64,000 nucleotides of DNA from Calothrix sp. PCC 6303 (GTDB lineage: Bacteria; Cyanobacteriota; Cyanobacteriia; Cyanobacteriales; Nostocaceae): assembly GCF_000317435.1 (NCBI RefSeq), contig NC_019751.1:2108001-2172000 (forward strand), in the 5' to 3' direction. The notes beneath the pieces were generated by a model. The model did not search any database. It saw only the letters and a list, made by a program, of their open reading frames with translations, and was not told the origin of the DNA. The number at the start of each line of letters is the position of its first letter. Position 1 is the stretch's first letter. Below, piece after piece: positions 9,172 through 19,611 of this stretch. Both the position numbers and the translations under genes were made by a program.

Positions 9172-10509
9172 TTAGAGTATTTGTGATAGCAAGTTATATA
9201 TCAGGCGAAATAGTGATGTAATGGCAATGGCGACTAATGCGGCTGCAACTGCAACCAAAATAACTGTGGGAATTGTAATAGAACCATGCAGTAGGGGGAT
9301 AAAAAGTATAATTCCGAAGGTGATCCCCGGAATAATTAGTAGGTCTGAACCATCAACAATTCGTTGTCTTTGGAGAATTACCAACACAACTGTGATCAGC
9401 GAGGCAATGACAACTGCTGGGACGGCTGATTTCAGCAGGCTAAAAAGGACAATGGCAATTAGTCCACCTTGAAATCCACAAAAAGCCGCTCCTGTCAACA
9501 TTTCCACTGTTGAAAAGGGCTGAATCTTGGATTGTGATGATTGTGCAGTTGGTGTAGCAGAATTATCCAGCGCACGCAAAACTTCAGCCGCTGACTGAAA
9601 GCGTTGATTGGCTGCTGATAATAACATTTTGTCCAGAATATCGGCTAGACGAGGCTTGATCTTGACATGCGATCGCCATTTGAATTCATTGTCACCAGAG
9701 TCAAATAGTTCGTTAGCTGGTTTTCCTGACATTAATGTAATAATCGTAACACCCAATGCATACAAATCTGTCGATGGAAAAACCTGACCACCTGCCATTT
9801 GTTCTGGTGGGGCAAATCCTAGGGAATAAATCCCAGTGGAGGGGGTAGAAGAAAGACTGGGGGAATTTGTAACTTGTTTGACAGCACCAAAATCCAGGAG
9901 ATATAACTTTCCCGTGCGATCGCGCATAATATTTGATGGCTTAATATCGCGGTGGATAATATTCTTAAAGTGAACAAATTCCAGTACTTTGAGAACTTCC
10001 CGCAATACTTCTACTGCTTCCGACTCCGAGAAGTTCCCATTTTGAGCAAACTCTTCTTCCAGATTTTGCCCATCAATATATTCTTGAACCAAGTAAAAAA
10101 ACTGATCTTTGTGTCCTGGTGGAGAACTTTCGACACTAACGGGAAAATAGGCGAATAATTCGGGTATTTGGTCATGTTGAGCGCCAATTTCCTCTAAAAC
10201 AGTAGCTTCTCGCTCAAACAAATTTTGCGCTAACTGCAACTGATCTGGTGATAAAGTGACTGCGGGTTGAAATTGTTTGACAACACATTTCTTCATTCCT
10301 GGGGTATAGCGATCGCGTGCCAAAAAAGCTGCACCAAATCCACCTTTACCCAGTAATTTTGTTGGTATATAACGCCCCGCCAAAAATAGCGGCATTCCAC
10401 AACTGGTACAATACTTTTGCGAAATATGTCGCAGGGTTGTATTGTCATCAAGATCCTGGAAATTATTTTGTGGGCGGGGACATTGGGGACGAGTGCAGTA
10501 AACTTCCAT
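9172..10509 (-). CDS. Hanks-type serine/threonine protein kinase with N-terminal zinc ribbon and C-terminal membrane helices
   Basis: 445 residues. The N-terminus has a putative zinc ribbon with cysteines 5, 10, 34 and 37, as in many cyanobacterial Spk kinases. The kinase domain (about 47-310) has a glycine loop GKGGFGAAF (54-62), an ATP-anchoring lysine near 78, a catalytic loop HRDIKPSN (187-193) and DFG at 206-208, so it should be active. The C-terminal 115 residues form about four membrane helices. It is the first gene of a minus-strand set with two membrane-anchored solute-binding proteins, which suggests that ligand binding outside the membrane could be coupled to phosphorylation inside; this is inference from context. 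Confidence 0.85.
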   Translation of the reverse strand: MEVYCTRPQCPRPQNNFQDLDDNTTLRHISQKYCTSCGMPLFLAGRYIPTKLLGKGGFGAAFLARDRYTPGMKKCVVKQFQPAVTLSPDQLQLAQNLFEREATVLEEIGAQHDQIPELFAYFPVSVESSPPGHKDQFFYLVQEYIDGQNLEEEFAQNGNFSESEAVEVLREVLKVLEFVHFKNIIHRDIKPSNIMRDRTGKLYLLDFGAVKQVTNSPSLSSTPSTGIYSLGFAPPEQMAGGQVFPSTDLYALGVTIITLMSGKPANELFDSGDNEFKWRSHVKIKPRLADILDKMLLSAANQRFQSAAEVLRALDNSATPTAQSSQSKIQPFSTVEMLTGAAFCGFQGGLIAIVLFSLLKSAVPAVVIASLITVVLVILQRQRIVDGSDLLIIPGITFGIILFIPLLHGSITIPTVILVAVAAALVAIAITSLFRLIYNLLSQIL

Positions 10510-10746
10510 AATGTTAGTTAAACTAGTCCGAAGTCAAAAGCCAATGGTGGAAATCATCAGACGCGAAGAGTTTTGACCAAACACAAAGCAGATGTCGCGG
10601 AAAATAGACAAATTGAAACCCCCTGACTTCAATTATGAAGATTTTCCCAGCGATATGCTGCTGCGTCTAGCGCCAAGATTCTACCAGATTATCCCCACAT
10701 CCTCTTCAATATCGAGAAGTTGACTGTTGACAACAGACAATTTTGA

Positions 10747-11766
10747 TTATTCTTTTTCCGCACCAGATATATCAGCATTTAAACCGTTTACCACTAGTTC
10801 CCTAGGTGCCGATTTTAACACATCTTGATTCCATCCAGGAGTCGCAAACTGTGGTAAAATCTCACGACTAAAAGCCTCAGCCGCTTTAGAGCGGTAGCGG
10901 TTAGGATTATAAATTAGCCACAAAGTCCGTTTCACCACCACCCCTTCAATAGCTGCACTATGGAGAAATCCCATTTGTAGCTCTTTGGTAATAGCAGAAG
11001 TGGAGACAAAAGCGGCACCTAAACCCGATTGAACAGCATTTTTAATTGCCTCAATGGAGTTTAATTCCATTTCCACTCGAAAACGTCTCGCATCAATGTC
11101 ACAGCGGGTTAATACCTGATCAATTACCTTGCGAATTGTAGATTGGGAATCCAGGGAGATAAATTGGAGTTTATATAAATCTTCTCTTTGAATCGTTTCC
11201 AGTTTGGCGAAGGGATGGTTAGTAGGTAAAATCAGTACTAATTCGTCCTCCGCATAGGGAACGATTTCCAGTGATTCCGACAATTCACCAGGTATTTCAC
11301 CACCAATAATTGCCAAATCCACCTGTCCATTTGCCACACTCCAGGCTGTACGACGGGTAGAGTGGACATGTAGTTGGCAAGCCACATCCGGGTATTTTTG
11401 GCGAAACATCCCAATCATCCGGGGTAACAAATAGGTACCCGTGGTTTGGGAAGCACCAACAATTAAAGTACCTCCTTGGAGGTTTTGTAAATCCTCAACA
11501 GCGCGACAGGTTTCTTGACATAAACTGAGAATTTTTTCGCCATAATTTAGCAATAAATGACCAGCTTCAGTTAATTGAGCACGTCGTCCACCACGATCAA
11601 ACAAGGGAACATCCAACTGTCGCTCTAAGTTTTGCACTTGCAAACTCACAGCAGGTTGGGACACATAAAGACTATCAGCAGCACGCTTAAAACTCCCTTC
11701 TGCGGCGATCGCTTTCAGGATGCGTAACTGATCTAAAGTAAAAGGAAGGTCAGACATAAGGCTCAA
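10747..11766 (-). CDS. rbcR: LysR-type regulator RbcR (Ycf30 type)
   Basis: 339 residues. A LysR winged helix at the N-terminus ([19 protein letters not shown], then [20 protein letters not shown]) is followed by a two-lobe effector domain (from about 95). The sequence matches the RbcR/Ycf30 branch, which regulates rbcLS transcription in cyanobacteria and red plastids, rather than CmpR or NdhR. The position upstream of an NnrU gene, a thioredoxin-like gene and ndhF-ndhD agrees with what I recall of the Anabaena order. An earlier ATG is used here; the fourth or fifth codon gives [10 protein letters not shown], a common start. It is transcribed divergently from the NnrU gene. Confidence 0.8.
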   Translation of the reverse strand: MSLMSDLPFTLDQLRILKAIAAEGSFKRAADSLYVSQPAVSLQVQNLERQLDVPLFDRGGRRAQLTEAGHLLLNYGEKILSLCQETCRAVEDLQNLQGGTLIVGASQTTGTYLLPRMIGMFRQKYPDVACQLHVHSTRRTAWSVANGQVDLAIIGGEIPGELSESLEIVPYAEDELVLILPTNHPFAKLETIQREDLYKLQFISLDSQSTIRKVIDQVLTRCDIDARRFRVEMELNSIEAIKNAVQSGLGAAFVSTSAITKELQMGFLHSAAIEGVVVKRTLWLIYNPNRYRSKAAEAFSREILPQFATPGWNQDVLKSAPRELVVNGLNADISGAEKE

Positions 11767-12020
11767 CCTACAAACTCTGAACGGAGCAGTATTGCAATGG
11801 AAATATCTGTGTCAGTTGATTTTGGCACAGTGGGAAGCATTGCATCTTCAACTGAGACTCAACTAAAGGTGATTTAATATTGGAAACTGAAATGGGAGTA
11901 GATAGTAAAGCAACATCTTGAGTAAAGCCTCCTTTTGTGGACTTTGTGATATTTTTTGTACTGGGATTGAGTTTTCGTGATTCTTACTTCACGTATTTTT
12001 GGGTAGATTATTTTTTGGAT

Positions 12021-12749
12021 ATGTATTTTACTATGATGCTGCCAACTTGGTTAACTCCTAGTCATTTTGTCATGCTAGGGTTACAAATTATTTTTGCGAT
12101 CGCTCATAGCGGGGGAGCAGCTTTACGTCCTTGGGCAGAAAAAAAAATTGGTGCAAGACTGTACCGTGTTTTTTTCGCCTTGGTCAGCTTACCTTTAGCT
12201 ACGATTTTAATTATCTACTTTTTTAACCACCGCTACGATGGTTTGCAGCTTTGGCAAGCACAAAGTATACCTGGAATCCAAAACCTAGTTTGGGTATTTT
12301 CAGCAATTTCGTTTTTATTTTTGTATCCTGCCACATTCAATCTACTAGAAATTGCAGCCATTCAAAAGCCCCAAGTTAATTTGTATGCAACTGGGATCAT
12401 TCGCATTACCCGTCATCCTCAAATGGTGGGACAGGTAATTTGGTGTATTGCCCATACACTTTGGTTAGGTACAACTTTCACCTTAGTTACTTCCCTCGGA
12501 TTGATTTTGCACCATACATTTGGAGTATGGCATGGAGATCGTCGGCTATATCAGCGCTATGGTGACGCTTTTACCGAAGTCAAACAGCATACTAGCATTA
12601 TCCCCTTTCTCGCCGTCATTGATGGTCGCCAATCATTGAAATGGCAAGAATTTATTCGTCCTGCTTATTTGGGAGTCACCATATTTGTACTGGTGTTTTG
12701 GTGGCTGCACCCTCTGCTAATTTCGTCAACTAGTAGGATACAATTTTAG
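12021..12749 (+). CDS. NnrU-family membrane protein
   Basis: About 242 residues with six or so hydrophobic segments. It belongs to the NnrU family, which includes the 15-cis-zeta-carotene isomerase Z-ISO. The conserved RITRHPQMVGQVIWCIAHTLW stretch contains the histidines and cysteine suggested to bind haem in Z-ISO, so a haem membrane enzyme is possible, but cyanobacterial NnrU proteins are mostly uncharacterised. The frame is open back to a GTG at 11937, but the first 28 codons look like untranslated leader. ATGs at 12021 and 12033/12036 are the likelier starts. Confidence 0.75.
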   Translation: MYFTMMLPTWLTPSHFVMLGLQIIFAIAHSGGAALRPWAEKKIGARLYRVFFALVSLPLATILIIYFFNHRYDGLQLWQAQSIPGIQNLVWVFSAISFLFLYPATFNLLEIAAIQKPQVNLYATGIIRITRHPQMVGQVIWCIAHTLWLGTTFTLVTSLGLILHHTFGVWHGDRRLYQRYGDAFTEVKQHTSIIPFLAVIDGRQSLKWQEFIRPAYLGVTIFVLVFWWLHPLLISSTSRIQF

Positions 12750-13244
12750 TCCTGACACAGCGATTCTTGACTATATGGCTTACTTAAGAAATAAAGAGGG
12801 GATCATTATTATCAATTGCTACCAAATGGATGTAATATAGACTGGTGTAGCTAATCATTCGGGGGTGCAGATACTCAGTTTGCAACTTGATCTTATGATT
12901 AACGATTAACATCAAAAGCCAGATTAGCTAGCTTCCTGCTGACAGCATCCCGGCTTTAAAATCGTGATCTCCAAATGTCAAGATTTCAAATGATTCTCAT
13001 AAATAAGGTGCAACTTGACACCAAATGCCAAATCAGAGTGGAAATATTGACGTATTTCTATTTTCTATCTTGACCATTTATCTTCTAGGTAACTTTCAAA
13101 ACTTCTAGATAAATCTCCCATCATTTCTGTGAACAGTTAATTATCAACTGTCCATAGCATTTTCAGATGAGATAACCCCTAAATTCGCATCCCCGAAGAT
13201 AGCTCAATTAATAATATAAAAACCATATTAAATACAGAGGCGTC
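12750..13244. other. intergenic region, nothing recognised
   Basis: A/T-rich sequence between the NnrU and thioredoxin-like genes. I see no open frame with a family match and no strong hairpin followed by a T run. Confidence 0.5.
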
Positions 13245-13622
13245 ATGGTGTTGTTGGTTAACGATAGAACATTTAATCAAGAAGTTTTACAGTCTCCTGT
13301 TCCCGTTTTGGTCAACTTTGAAGCACCTTGGTGTGGTTTGTGCCGAATTATTCATCCGTTGCTATTGCAGTTTCAAGCTCAATGCGATGGAGAGGTTAAG
13401 CTGGTTAGAATCAATGCCGATGATAATTTTAAGCTGGCTAACACCTACCGACTAAAATCATTACCAACCTTAATTCTGATCGAGAACGGTGCAGTTAAAC
13501 AACGTTTAGAAGGATTTCGCGGACGTGATGATTTAAATTCAGCCCTCGCAGAAATTAGAAACTCCTATACCAAATTTGCCAAAAGCTATACTACATCAGA
13601 GGCAGCTAGCGTCAGAAAATAA
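13245..13622 (+). CDS. thioredoxin-like protein with CGLC active site
   Basis: 125 residues with the thioredoxin fold: VLVNFEAPWCGLCRIIHPLL, SLPTLILIENG and a C-terminal helix. The active site is WCGLC instead of the usual WCGPC, with cysteines at about 29 and 32. The central proline-to-leucine change should alter redox potential. The cis-proline before TLI is present. The C-terminal 20 residues form a polar tail. It is encoded just upstream of ndhF with a terminator-like hairpin between, so it is probably transcribed separately. Confidence 0.8.
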   Translation: MVLLVNDRTFNQEVLQSPVPVLVNFEAPWCGLCRIIHPLLLQFQAQCDGEVKLVRINADDNFKLANTYRLKSLPTLILIENGAVKQRLEGFRGRDDLNSALAEIRNSYTKFAKSYTTSEAASVRK

Positions 13623-13935
13623 CAACGCACGAAGCTGACGAACCATTTCCCCGCATCAGATTTTTTCAGCAAACCCTACGATATTTATCGTTTGATGGGC
13701 TGATTCTGAGCTAACTTAGAAGGAGAGTGATTTGTTCTGAGGCTAATTCTCAGTGTACCCAATCTATTTTTGGTCAAAATTTAAGCAACCTATTTTCGAG
13801 ATACTGATAGGGATGCTAATCAACAGGAACCAACTCAGCCCACAGTTAGCCATCTTCAAGCTGTCCTGTGTACCCAGAGGGTATTCAGAACATCTAACCA
13901 AGGACTTGGTGTTAAAATCTAAAGCTTAACTTAAT

Positions 13936-13974
13936 TACCCCGCCTGACTAGTATCAGGTGGGGTATTTTATGTT
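13936..13974 (+). terminator. strong hairpin before ndhF
   Basis: TACCCCGCCTGA (13936-13947) pairs with TCAGGTGGGGTA (13954-13965) over 12 bp with one G-T wobble and a six-base loop CTAGTA, followed by TTTTA. It lies about 310 bp after the thioredoxin-like gene and 72 bp before the ndhF start. It may end the upstream transcript or act as an attenuator in the ndhF leader. Confidence 0.65.
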
Positions 13975-14045
13975 AGGAAGTGTGTGTCACAATTGTTAGC
14001 GGTTCCGACAAATCAATCAAAAAACTTAGAAGTAGGCGTTCAGTG

Positions 14046-16130
14046 ATGGAAGTAATCTATCAATATGCCTGGCTAATTCCGGTGCTGCCGCTACTTGGGG
14101 CAATGCTGGTTGGGCTAGGATTAATCTCGTTAAATCAGGCAACTAACCGCCTGCGGCAGCTCAATTCCGCCTTAATTATCTTGCTCATGAGTGCAGCAAT
14201 GGGGCTGTCGATTGCAATTTTATGGAGCCAAATCCAAGGACATGCAACCTACACGCGGATCTTTGAATGGGCATCGGCAGGTAGCTTTCATCTGAATATG
14301 GGCTATACAATTGATCACCTCACAGCGATGATGCTGGTGGTTGTGACAACTGTGGCGACCCTAGTCATGATATATACTGACGGCTACATGGCTCATGATC
14401 CTGGTTACGTCAGATTCTATGCCTATCTCAGTCTATTTGGATCCTCAATGTTGGGCTTAGTCATAAGTCCAAATTTGGTACAAATTTATATATTTTGGGA
14501 ATTGGTAGGGATGTGTTCCTACCTGTTGGTGGGCTTTTGGTATGATCGCAAATCGGCTGCTGATGCCTGTCAAAAAGCTTTTGTCACCAACCGTGTAGGA
14601 GACTTTGGTTTACTATTAGGCATTTTGGGGCTGTTCTGGGCAACAGGAAGCTTTGAATTTGGGGTGATGGGAGAAAGATTGGCGGAACTAGTGGCAAACG
14701 GTTCTATCAGCAATTTTCTCGCCATTCTATTCGCCATTTTGGTTTTCTTGGGTCCTGTTGCGAAATCTGCCCAATTCCCCTTGCATGTCTGGCTACCCGA
14801 TGCGATGGAGGGTCCAACCCCAATTTCAGCATTGATTCACGCTGCGACAATGGTGGCAGCTGGGGTGTTTTTGATTGCCCGGATGTATCCGGTATTTGAA
14901 AATGTACCAGCGGCAATGAATGTAATTGCCTACACTGGAGCATTTACAGCCTTTTTGGGAGCAACAATTGCTATTACCCAAAACGATATTAAAAAAGGTT
15001 TGGCTTATTCCACCATTTCCCAACTGGGTTATATGGTGATGGCAATGGGAGTTGGTGCCTATAGTGCTGGACTTTTCCACCTGATGACCCATGCTTATTT
15101 TAAGGCAATGTTATTTTTGGGTTCCGGTTCTGTGATTCACGGCATGGAAGGGGTTGTGGGACATAATCCAGCACTAGCCCAAGATATGCGGTTGATGGGT
15201 GGATTGCGGAAATATATGCCAGTTACAGGTTTTACCTTTTTAATTGGTTGTTTGGCAATTTCAGGGATTCCTCCCTTTGCTGGTTTCTGGTCGAAAGATG
15301 AGATTCTCGGTGCAGCGTTTGCGGCTAACCCTTTGTTGTGGTTTGTTGGTTATACCACCGCTGGAATTACCGCTTTTTATATGTTCCGGATGTACTTCTC
15401 CACTTTTGAAGGGAAATTCCGGGGTAAAGATGAAAAAATCATTAAAAAGCTGCAAGCTGCTGCTACCGTCTTAATCGAAGCTGAAACACCAGCGCCGAAT
15501 TTTGGTCCCGGTGCCATGAAACATGGCGAATTGGCTGCAACTGCTGCTGGACATGACGATCATGGACATCATGCTGATGAACCCCATGAATCGCCATGGA
15601 CAATGACTTTCCCCTTGGCGGTTTTGGCAATTCCTTCCATGGCAATTGGTTTATTGGGAACACCCTTTGCCAATTACTTTGAAGAATTTGTCCATTCCCC
15701 TAGCGAATCTTTGGCGGAGATAGCCGAAAAAGCTGCTGAATTTAACCCCAACGAATTTTATTTGATGGCGGGTAGTTCGGTGGGTATTTCCTTAATTGGG
15801 ATTACTTTGGCTTCGTTGATGTATTTAATGCGGAAGATTGACCCGAATGCGATCGCATCCCAAATCAAACCACTATACAATCTCTCTTTGAACAAATGGT
15901 ATTTCGATGATATCTATCACAAAGTCTTTGTGTTAGGCTTACGTCGTCTTGCCCGTCAAGTTCTGGAAGTGGATTTCCGGGTTGTTGATGGTGCTGTTAA
16001 CCTCACAGGTTTCTTTACCCTCATTAGTGGTGAAGGTCTCAAATACCTGGAAAATGGTCGCGCCCAATTCTATGCCCTAATCATCTTTGGCGCAGTTTTA
16101 GGTTTGACAATTATCTTTGGTGTCACCTAA
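14046..16130 (+). CDS. ndhF: NAD(P)H-quinone oxidoreductase subunit 5 (NdhF1 type)
   Basis: About 694 residues, the expected length for NdhF. A proton-pumping membrane subunit of thylakoid NDH-1, used in respiration and cyclic electron flow. It shows the antiporter-type core (LYIFWELVGMCSYLLVGFWY; KSAQFPLHVWLPDAMEGPTPISALIHAATMV in shortened form), a His-rich loop GHDDHGHHADEPH and a long C-terminal helix. The reading frame extends upstream to a GTG, but MEVIYQYAWLIPVLPLLG at 14046 is the family N-terminus. The pairing with ndhD downstream indicates the NdhF1/NdhD1 set rather than the CO2-uptake NdhF3/NdhD3 set. Confidence 0.93.
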   Translation: MEVIYQYAWLIPVLPLLGAMLVGLGLISLNQATNRLRQLNSALIILLMSAAMGLSIAILWSQIQGHATYTRIFEWASAGSFHLNMGYTIDHLTAMMLVVVTTVATLVMIYTDGYMAHDPGYVRFYAYLSLFGSSMLGLVISPNLVQIYIFWELVGMCSYLLVGFWYDRKSAADACQKAFVTNRVGDFGLLLGILGLFWATGSFEFGVMGERLAELVANGSISNFLAILFAILVFLGPVAKSAQFPLHVWLPDAMEGPTPISALIHAATMVAAGVFLIARMYPVFENVPAAMNVIAYTGAFTAFLGATIAITQNDIKKGLAYSTISQLGYMVMAMGVGAYSAGLFHLMTHAYFKAMLFLGSGSVIHGMEGVVGHNPALAQDMRLMGGLRKYMPVTGFTFLIGCLAISGIPPFAGFWSKDEILGAAFAANPLLWFVGYTTAGITAFYMFRMYFSTFEGKFRGKDEKIIKKLQAAATVLIEAETPAPNFGPGAMKHGELAATAAGHDDHGHHADEPHESPWTMTFPLAVLAIPSMAIGLLGTPFANYFEEFVHSPSESLAEIAEKAAEFNPNEFYLMAGSSVGISLIGITLASLMYLMRKIDPNAIASQIKPLYNLSLNKWYFDDIYHKVFVLGLRRLARQVLEVDFRVVDGAVNLTGFFTLISGEGLKYLENGRAQFYALIIFGAVLGLTIIFGVT

Positions 16131-16194
16131 TTTTTGTTGATTGACGTAAAGCTTGCCATGGTCGGATGCCTGTGGCAGACTTTACAGATTATGA

Positions 16195-16227
16195 AGATTC
16201 CCGACTGTTGTAGTAAGTCGGGAATCT
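16195..16227. other. perfect inverted repeat between ndhF and ndhD
   Basis: AGATTCCCGACT (16195-16206) and AGTCGGGAATCT (16216-16227) form a 12-bp perfect stem with a 9-nt loop. No T run follows on either strand, so an mRNA-processing or stabilising hairpin fits better than a terminator. Confidence 0.6.
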
Positions 16228-16408
16228 ACAAATCATCAAAATAATTAACAATAATTAACTAAATTCCCATTGCTTGAGTTTAGTCTCTTGACGTTTCTTA
16301 ATTTTTCTTAAATCAAGATAACAAAACTGACCAAATCTACCAGAAACTGCTACTAAATAGGCTAGTGGATGATAGCCGAACTTCATTATTCGTTACTAAA
16401 ATACTCCG

Positions 16409-17986
16409 ATGAATACAGCTAATTTCCCGTGGCTGACGACGATTATTCTTTTGCCAGTAGTAGCAGCGCTACTACTCCCCATCATCCCAGATAAAGATGG
16501 TAAAACAGTTCGCTGGTATTCCCTCGTTGTGGGGCTAGTTGACTTTGCAATCATTATTTGGGCATTTTACACTGGGTACGATTTTTCTAACCCTGATTTA
16601 CAACTAGTTGAAAGTTACTCTTGGGTACCCCAACTAGATTTAAATTGGTCGGTAGGGGCAGATGGTTTATCCATGCCCCTAATAATTTTGACAGGATTTA
16701 TTACCACCCTGGCAATACTGGCAGCTTGGCCCGTTACACTGAAACCAAAGTTATTCTATTTTCTCATATTGGTGATGTACGGCGGACAAATTGCCGTGTT
16801 CGCAGTTCAGGACATGCTGTTGTTTTTCTTGGTATGGGAACTGGAACTAGTACCCATCTACATTTTGCTGTCAATTTGGGGCGGTAAAAAGCGTCAATAT
16901 GCAGCAACCAAGTTTATCCTTTATACAGCAGGTGGTTCGCTGTTTATCTTACTAGCTGCCTTGACAATGGGCTTCTACGGCGATACCGTTACATTCGACA
17001 TGCGATCGCTTGCCCTCAAGGATTACGCTTTTAACTTCCAACTCCTGATGTATGCGGCATTCCTCATTGCATACGCCGTCAAATTACCAATTATCCCCCT
17101 CCATACCTGGCTACCTGATGCCCACGGTGAGGCTACAGCGCCCGTACACATGCTGTTGGCGGGAATTTTGCTGAAAATGGGTGGATATGCCCTAATTCGC
17201 ATGAATGCCCAAATGCTGCCCGATGCCCACGCTTATTTTGCGCCTGTACTGGTGGTGTTGGGGGTAGTCAATATCATCTACGCTGCCCTGACATCATTTG
17301 CCCAGCGCAACCTGAAGCGGAAAATTGCCTATTCTTCCATCTCCCACATGGGCTTTGTCCTCATTGGTATTGCCTCGTTTACGGAATTAGGCTTGAGTGG
17401 GGCAGTGCTACAAATGGTTTCCCACGGCTTAATTGGTGCCAGTTTATTCTTCTTAGTGGGGGCAACCTACGACCGAACACATACCCTCATGTTAGATGAA
17501 ATGGGTGGTGTCGGTAAAAAGATGAGTAAAATTTTCGCCATGTTTACCACCTGTTCAATGGCATCACTAGCATTGCCAGGGATGAGCGGTTTTGTGGCAG
17601 AGTTAATGATATTTGTTGGCTTCTCTACTAGCGATGCTTACAGCCCAACATTTAAAGTCATTACCGTGTTTCTCATGGCAGTTGGAGTCATTTTAACTCC
17701 AATTTATTTACTGTCAATGTTACGAGAAATTTTCTACGGTGAAGAAAACGCAGAATTAGTATCTCACCAAAAATTAGTTGATGCTGAACCGCGTGAAATC
17801 TTCATTGTTGCTTGTTTATTGATTCCAATCATCGGCATTGGTTTATATCCCAAGCTATTAACCCAAATGTATGACTCCACAACCTTACAACTAACAGCAA
17901 GGTTGCGCGATTCAGTACCCGCATTAGCTGAACATCAAGTTACACCAGCAGCTTCTTTGAATGCACCTTTAATTGGTGTGGAATAG
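16409..17986 (+). CDS. ndhD: NAD(P)H-quinone oxidoreductase subunit 4 (NdhD1 type)
   Basis: 525 residues, the normal NdhD length, with about 14 membrane helices. The conserved proton-channel parts are visible: [20 protein letters not shown] with the key glutamate, [20 protein letters not shown], and [16 protein letters not shown]. It is a core proton-pumping subunit of NDH-1. It follows ndhF by 278 bp, with a hairpin in between, so the two probably form one transcription unit with processing or a second promoter. A terminator follows. Confidence 0.93.
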   Translation: MNTANFPWLTTIILLPVVAALLLPIIPDKDGKTVRWYSLVVGLVDFAIIIWAFYTGYDFSNPDLQLVESYSWVPQLDLNWSVGADGLSMPLIILTGFITTLAILAAWPVTLKPKLFYFLILVMYGGQIAVFAVQDMLLFFLVWELELVPIYILLSIWGGKKRQYAATKFILYTAGGSLFILLAALTMGFYGDTVTFDMRSLALKDYAFNFQLLMYAAFLIAYAVKLPIIPLHTWLPDAHGEATAPVHMLLAGILLKMGGYALIRMNAQMLPDAHAYFAPVLVVLGVVNIIYAALTSFAQRNLKRKIAYSSISHMGFVLIGIASFTELGLSGAVLQMVSHGLIGASLFFLVGATYDRTHTLMLDEMGGVGKKMSKIFAMFTTCSMASLALPGMSGFVAELMIFVGFSTSDAYSPTFKVITVFLMAVGVILTPIYLLSMLREIFYGEENAELVSHQKLVDAEPREIFIVACLLIPIIGIGLYPKLLTQMYDSTTLQLTARLRDSVPALAEHQVTPAASLNAPLIGVE

Positions 17987-18011
17987 TTAAAAATTTCTAT
18001 TTACATACTTT

Positions 18012-18075
18012 AAATGGAGATGCGATCACTATAGGTACCTACCTTTATGATATCGCGTCTCCATTTCTGTCTATT
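18012..18075. terminator. hairpin terminator after ndhD
   Basis: AAATGGAGATGCGAT (18012-18026) pairs with ATCGCGTCTCCATTT (18052-18066) over 15 bp with one wobble. It lies between the convergent ndhD and lipoprotein genes and could end transcription from both sides. Confidence 0.6.
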
Positions 18076-18120
18076 GGAAATTTTTGATTACCGATCTCAA
18101 ATTGCAATCAAACACAAATA

Positions 18121-18543
18121 TTAAGGCTGAGGAGCAGCTTTAATATTGCTTTCCAAAGACTGTAAAGCTGTCGTAAGTTTTGCCTTCACTGGTTTTGGTT
18201 CTTTAAGAAGATCATTCACCTCATCTGCATTTTCTTCAATTAAATCGTAGCTTTTAGATGACTTTGCTTTGATCCCGTCTTCAACTGTGCTCCAAGATTC
18301 TTCAAATTCATCAAATTCTTTCTTAGCAGTTGGGAAATCACCAGCATCTACAGCTGTCTTTGTTTTGGAAACAACTGCCAGTAAACTTCCATAACTTGAT
18401 TTGCCATCTGTAGAGGCAGCATTAGAAACAGGACTAGCGCTGGTGGTGGATGTTGTAGGAGATTGTTCAGCACCATTGCATCCAGTTAGCGCTAACAAAC
18501 TAATACCCGCAGCAACAAACAATTGATTGAGACGTGGCATCAT
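18121..18543 (-). CDS. small lipoprotein (DUF4363-like)
   Basis: 140 residues. A signal peptide ends in a lipobox LTGC (cysteine about 22), so it is a membrane lipoprotein. A Ser/Thr-rich linker follows, then a helical domain (YGSLLAVVSKTKTAVDAGDF..KKEFDEFEESW) resembling DUF4363. Function unknown. It is followed on the same strand by no close gene; the neighbour at 18592 lies upstream by 48 bp and may be in the same unit. Confidence 0.7.
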   Translation of the reverse strand: MMPRLNQLFVAAGISLLALTGCNGAEQSPTTSTTSASPVSNAASTDGKSSYGSLLAVVSKTKTAVDAGDFPTAKKEFDEFEESWSTVEDGIKAKSSKSYDLIEENADEVNDLLKEPKPVKAKLTTALQSLESNIKAAPQP

Positions 18544-18591
18544 AAATTTCTCTCGAATAATAAAAATACTAACTTAAAGTTAGAAAAATTG

Positions 18592-19269
18592 TTATTTTCT
18601 TAAGACAACGTTAAAAGAATTTAAATATCCGGCAATACTTTTAACCAAGTATTTCTGCTGTCTTTTAGTTGTAATTACCATTACCTGATATAACCGTCCC
18701 TCGGCAAAATACATTCTACTTTTAGTAATCTTGCCACCACGATTTATATACTCAATTTCCCTTCCTGGCTGCCCATTAGAACTACGAATACTACGTTCGC
18801 TGATGAGATTACTTTGGGTTGTTTTTAATGCCATAGCTTGAGCATTTTTTAGCACTTCATCAGGATTAGCCATCTTCCCGTAACTATCAGGAAAGTCATT
18901 AAAAGCAACCACATAGGCAACCTCTTGTTTGGGAGGTTGAGCCACAAAAACTTGTAGATTTATTTCCCCCATGAATGTTTTTTGGGTTTGGCTAGTCACT
19001 TTGGGATTTCCCGGCATCAAAACGGTAAAACCACCATCGGGGGCAGTAAATAGCTTCCATTTTGATGCTGCTGGGGATACAGTTGCTTTTGCAGTGGATA
19101 TTTGGTTGCCTGGTTTGGCTGCAACACTTGTAAACCCAGTGAGGATGATAGTGGTTGTAAGTACCGATGATAAAAGGCTTTTTAGAGGATTTTTGATTAG
19201 AGATGCCGGATAACTAAGTGTTTTAAGAGTCATGGTTATTGCTAAAATACTACTGAATATTACTGACAT
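18592..19269 (-). CDS. secreted conserved cyanobacterial protein
   Basis: 225 residues. The N-terminus holds a hydrophobic signal or anchor (about 34-52, ending TGFTSVAAK). The mature part includes WKLFTAPDGGFTVLMPGNPK and YINRGGKITKSRMYFAEGRLYQVMV, with phrasing typical of small secreted cyanobacterial proteins that I cannot place in a named family. Alternative ATG at codon 13. Probably co-transcribed with the lipoprotein gene downstream. Confidence 0.65.
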   Translation of the reverse strand: MSVIFSSILAITMTLKTLSYPASLIKNPLKSLLSSVLTTTIILTGFTSVAAKPGNQISTAKATVSPAASKWKLFTAPDGGFTVLMPGNPKVTSQTQKTFMGEINLQVFVAQPPKQEVAYVVAFNDFPDSYGKMANPDEVLKNAQAMALKTTQSNLISERSIRSSNGQPGREIEYINRGGKITKSRMYFAEGRLYQVMVITTKRQQKYLVKSIAGYLNSFNVVLRK

Positions 19270-19611
19270 GTGTCGTTAATCAGTCAACTTTAGCAAACTT
19301 GATTCATTAGTCGCCAATATTACTACTGACTGGATAAGTTACTTGCGTAAGTAGTAGCTGTGGGAACTGATATTGCTTTGCTGTCTCCTATCTCCATCAA
19401 CTAATTTAACTTTTCTGGTGGAATGTAAAAGAAGAGGCAGGGGGAACTTAGATCTGGAATCCTCCCCATGCAAGCCTTCTCAAAGGATATATTTGCTCCA
19501 TGTTCCCCTTAGGCTTCAAAGCATCTGGAACAAAAACACCCGATAATCCATCCGTAACTGTAGTACTTCCCAACACCCCCATCTATTCACAAGTACGTAT
19601 GCGATCGCAAG
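19270..19611. other. divergent promoter region
   Basis: A gap between the divergent secreted-protein and pentapeptide genes. A plus-strand frame from 19500 overlaps the start of the pentapeptide gene in another frame, with no family match; I do not count it as a gene. No specific regulatory site is identified. Confidence 0.35.
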
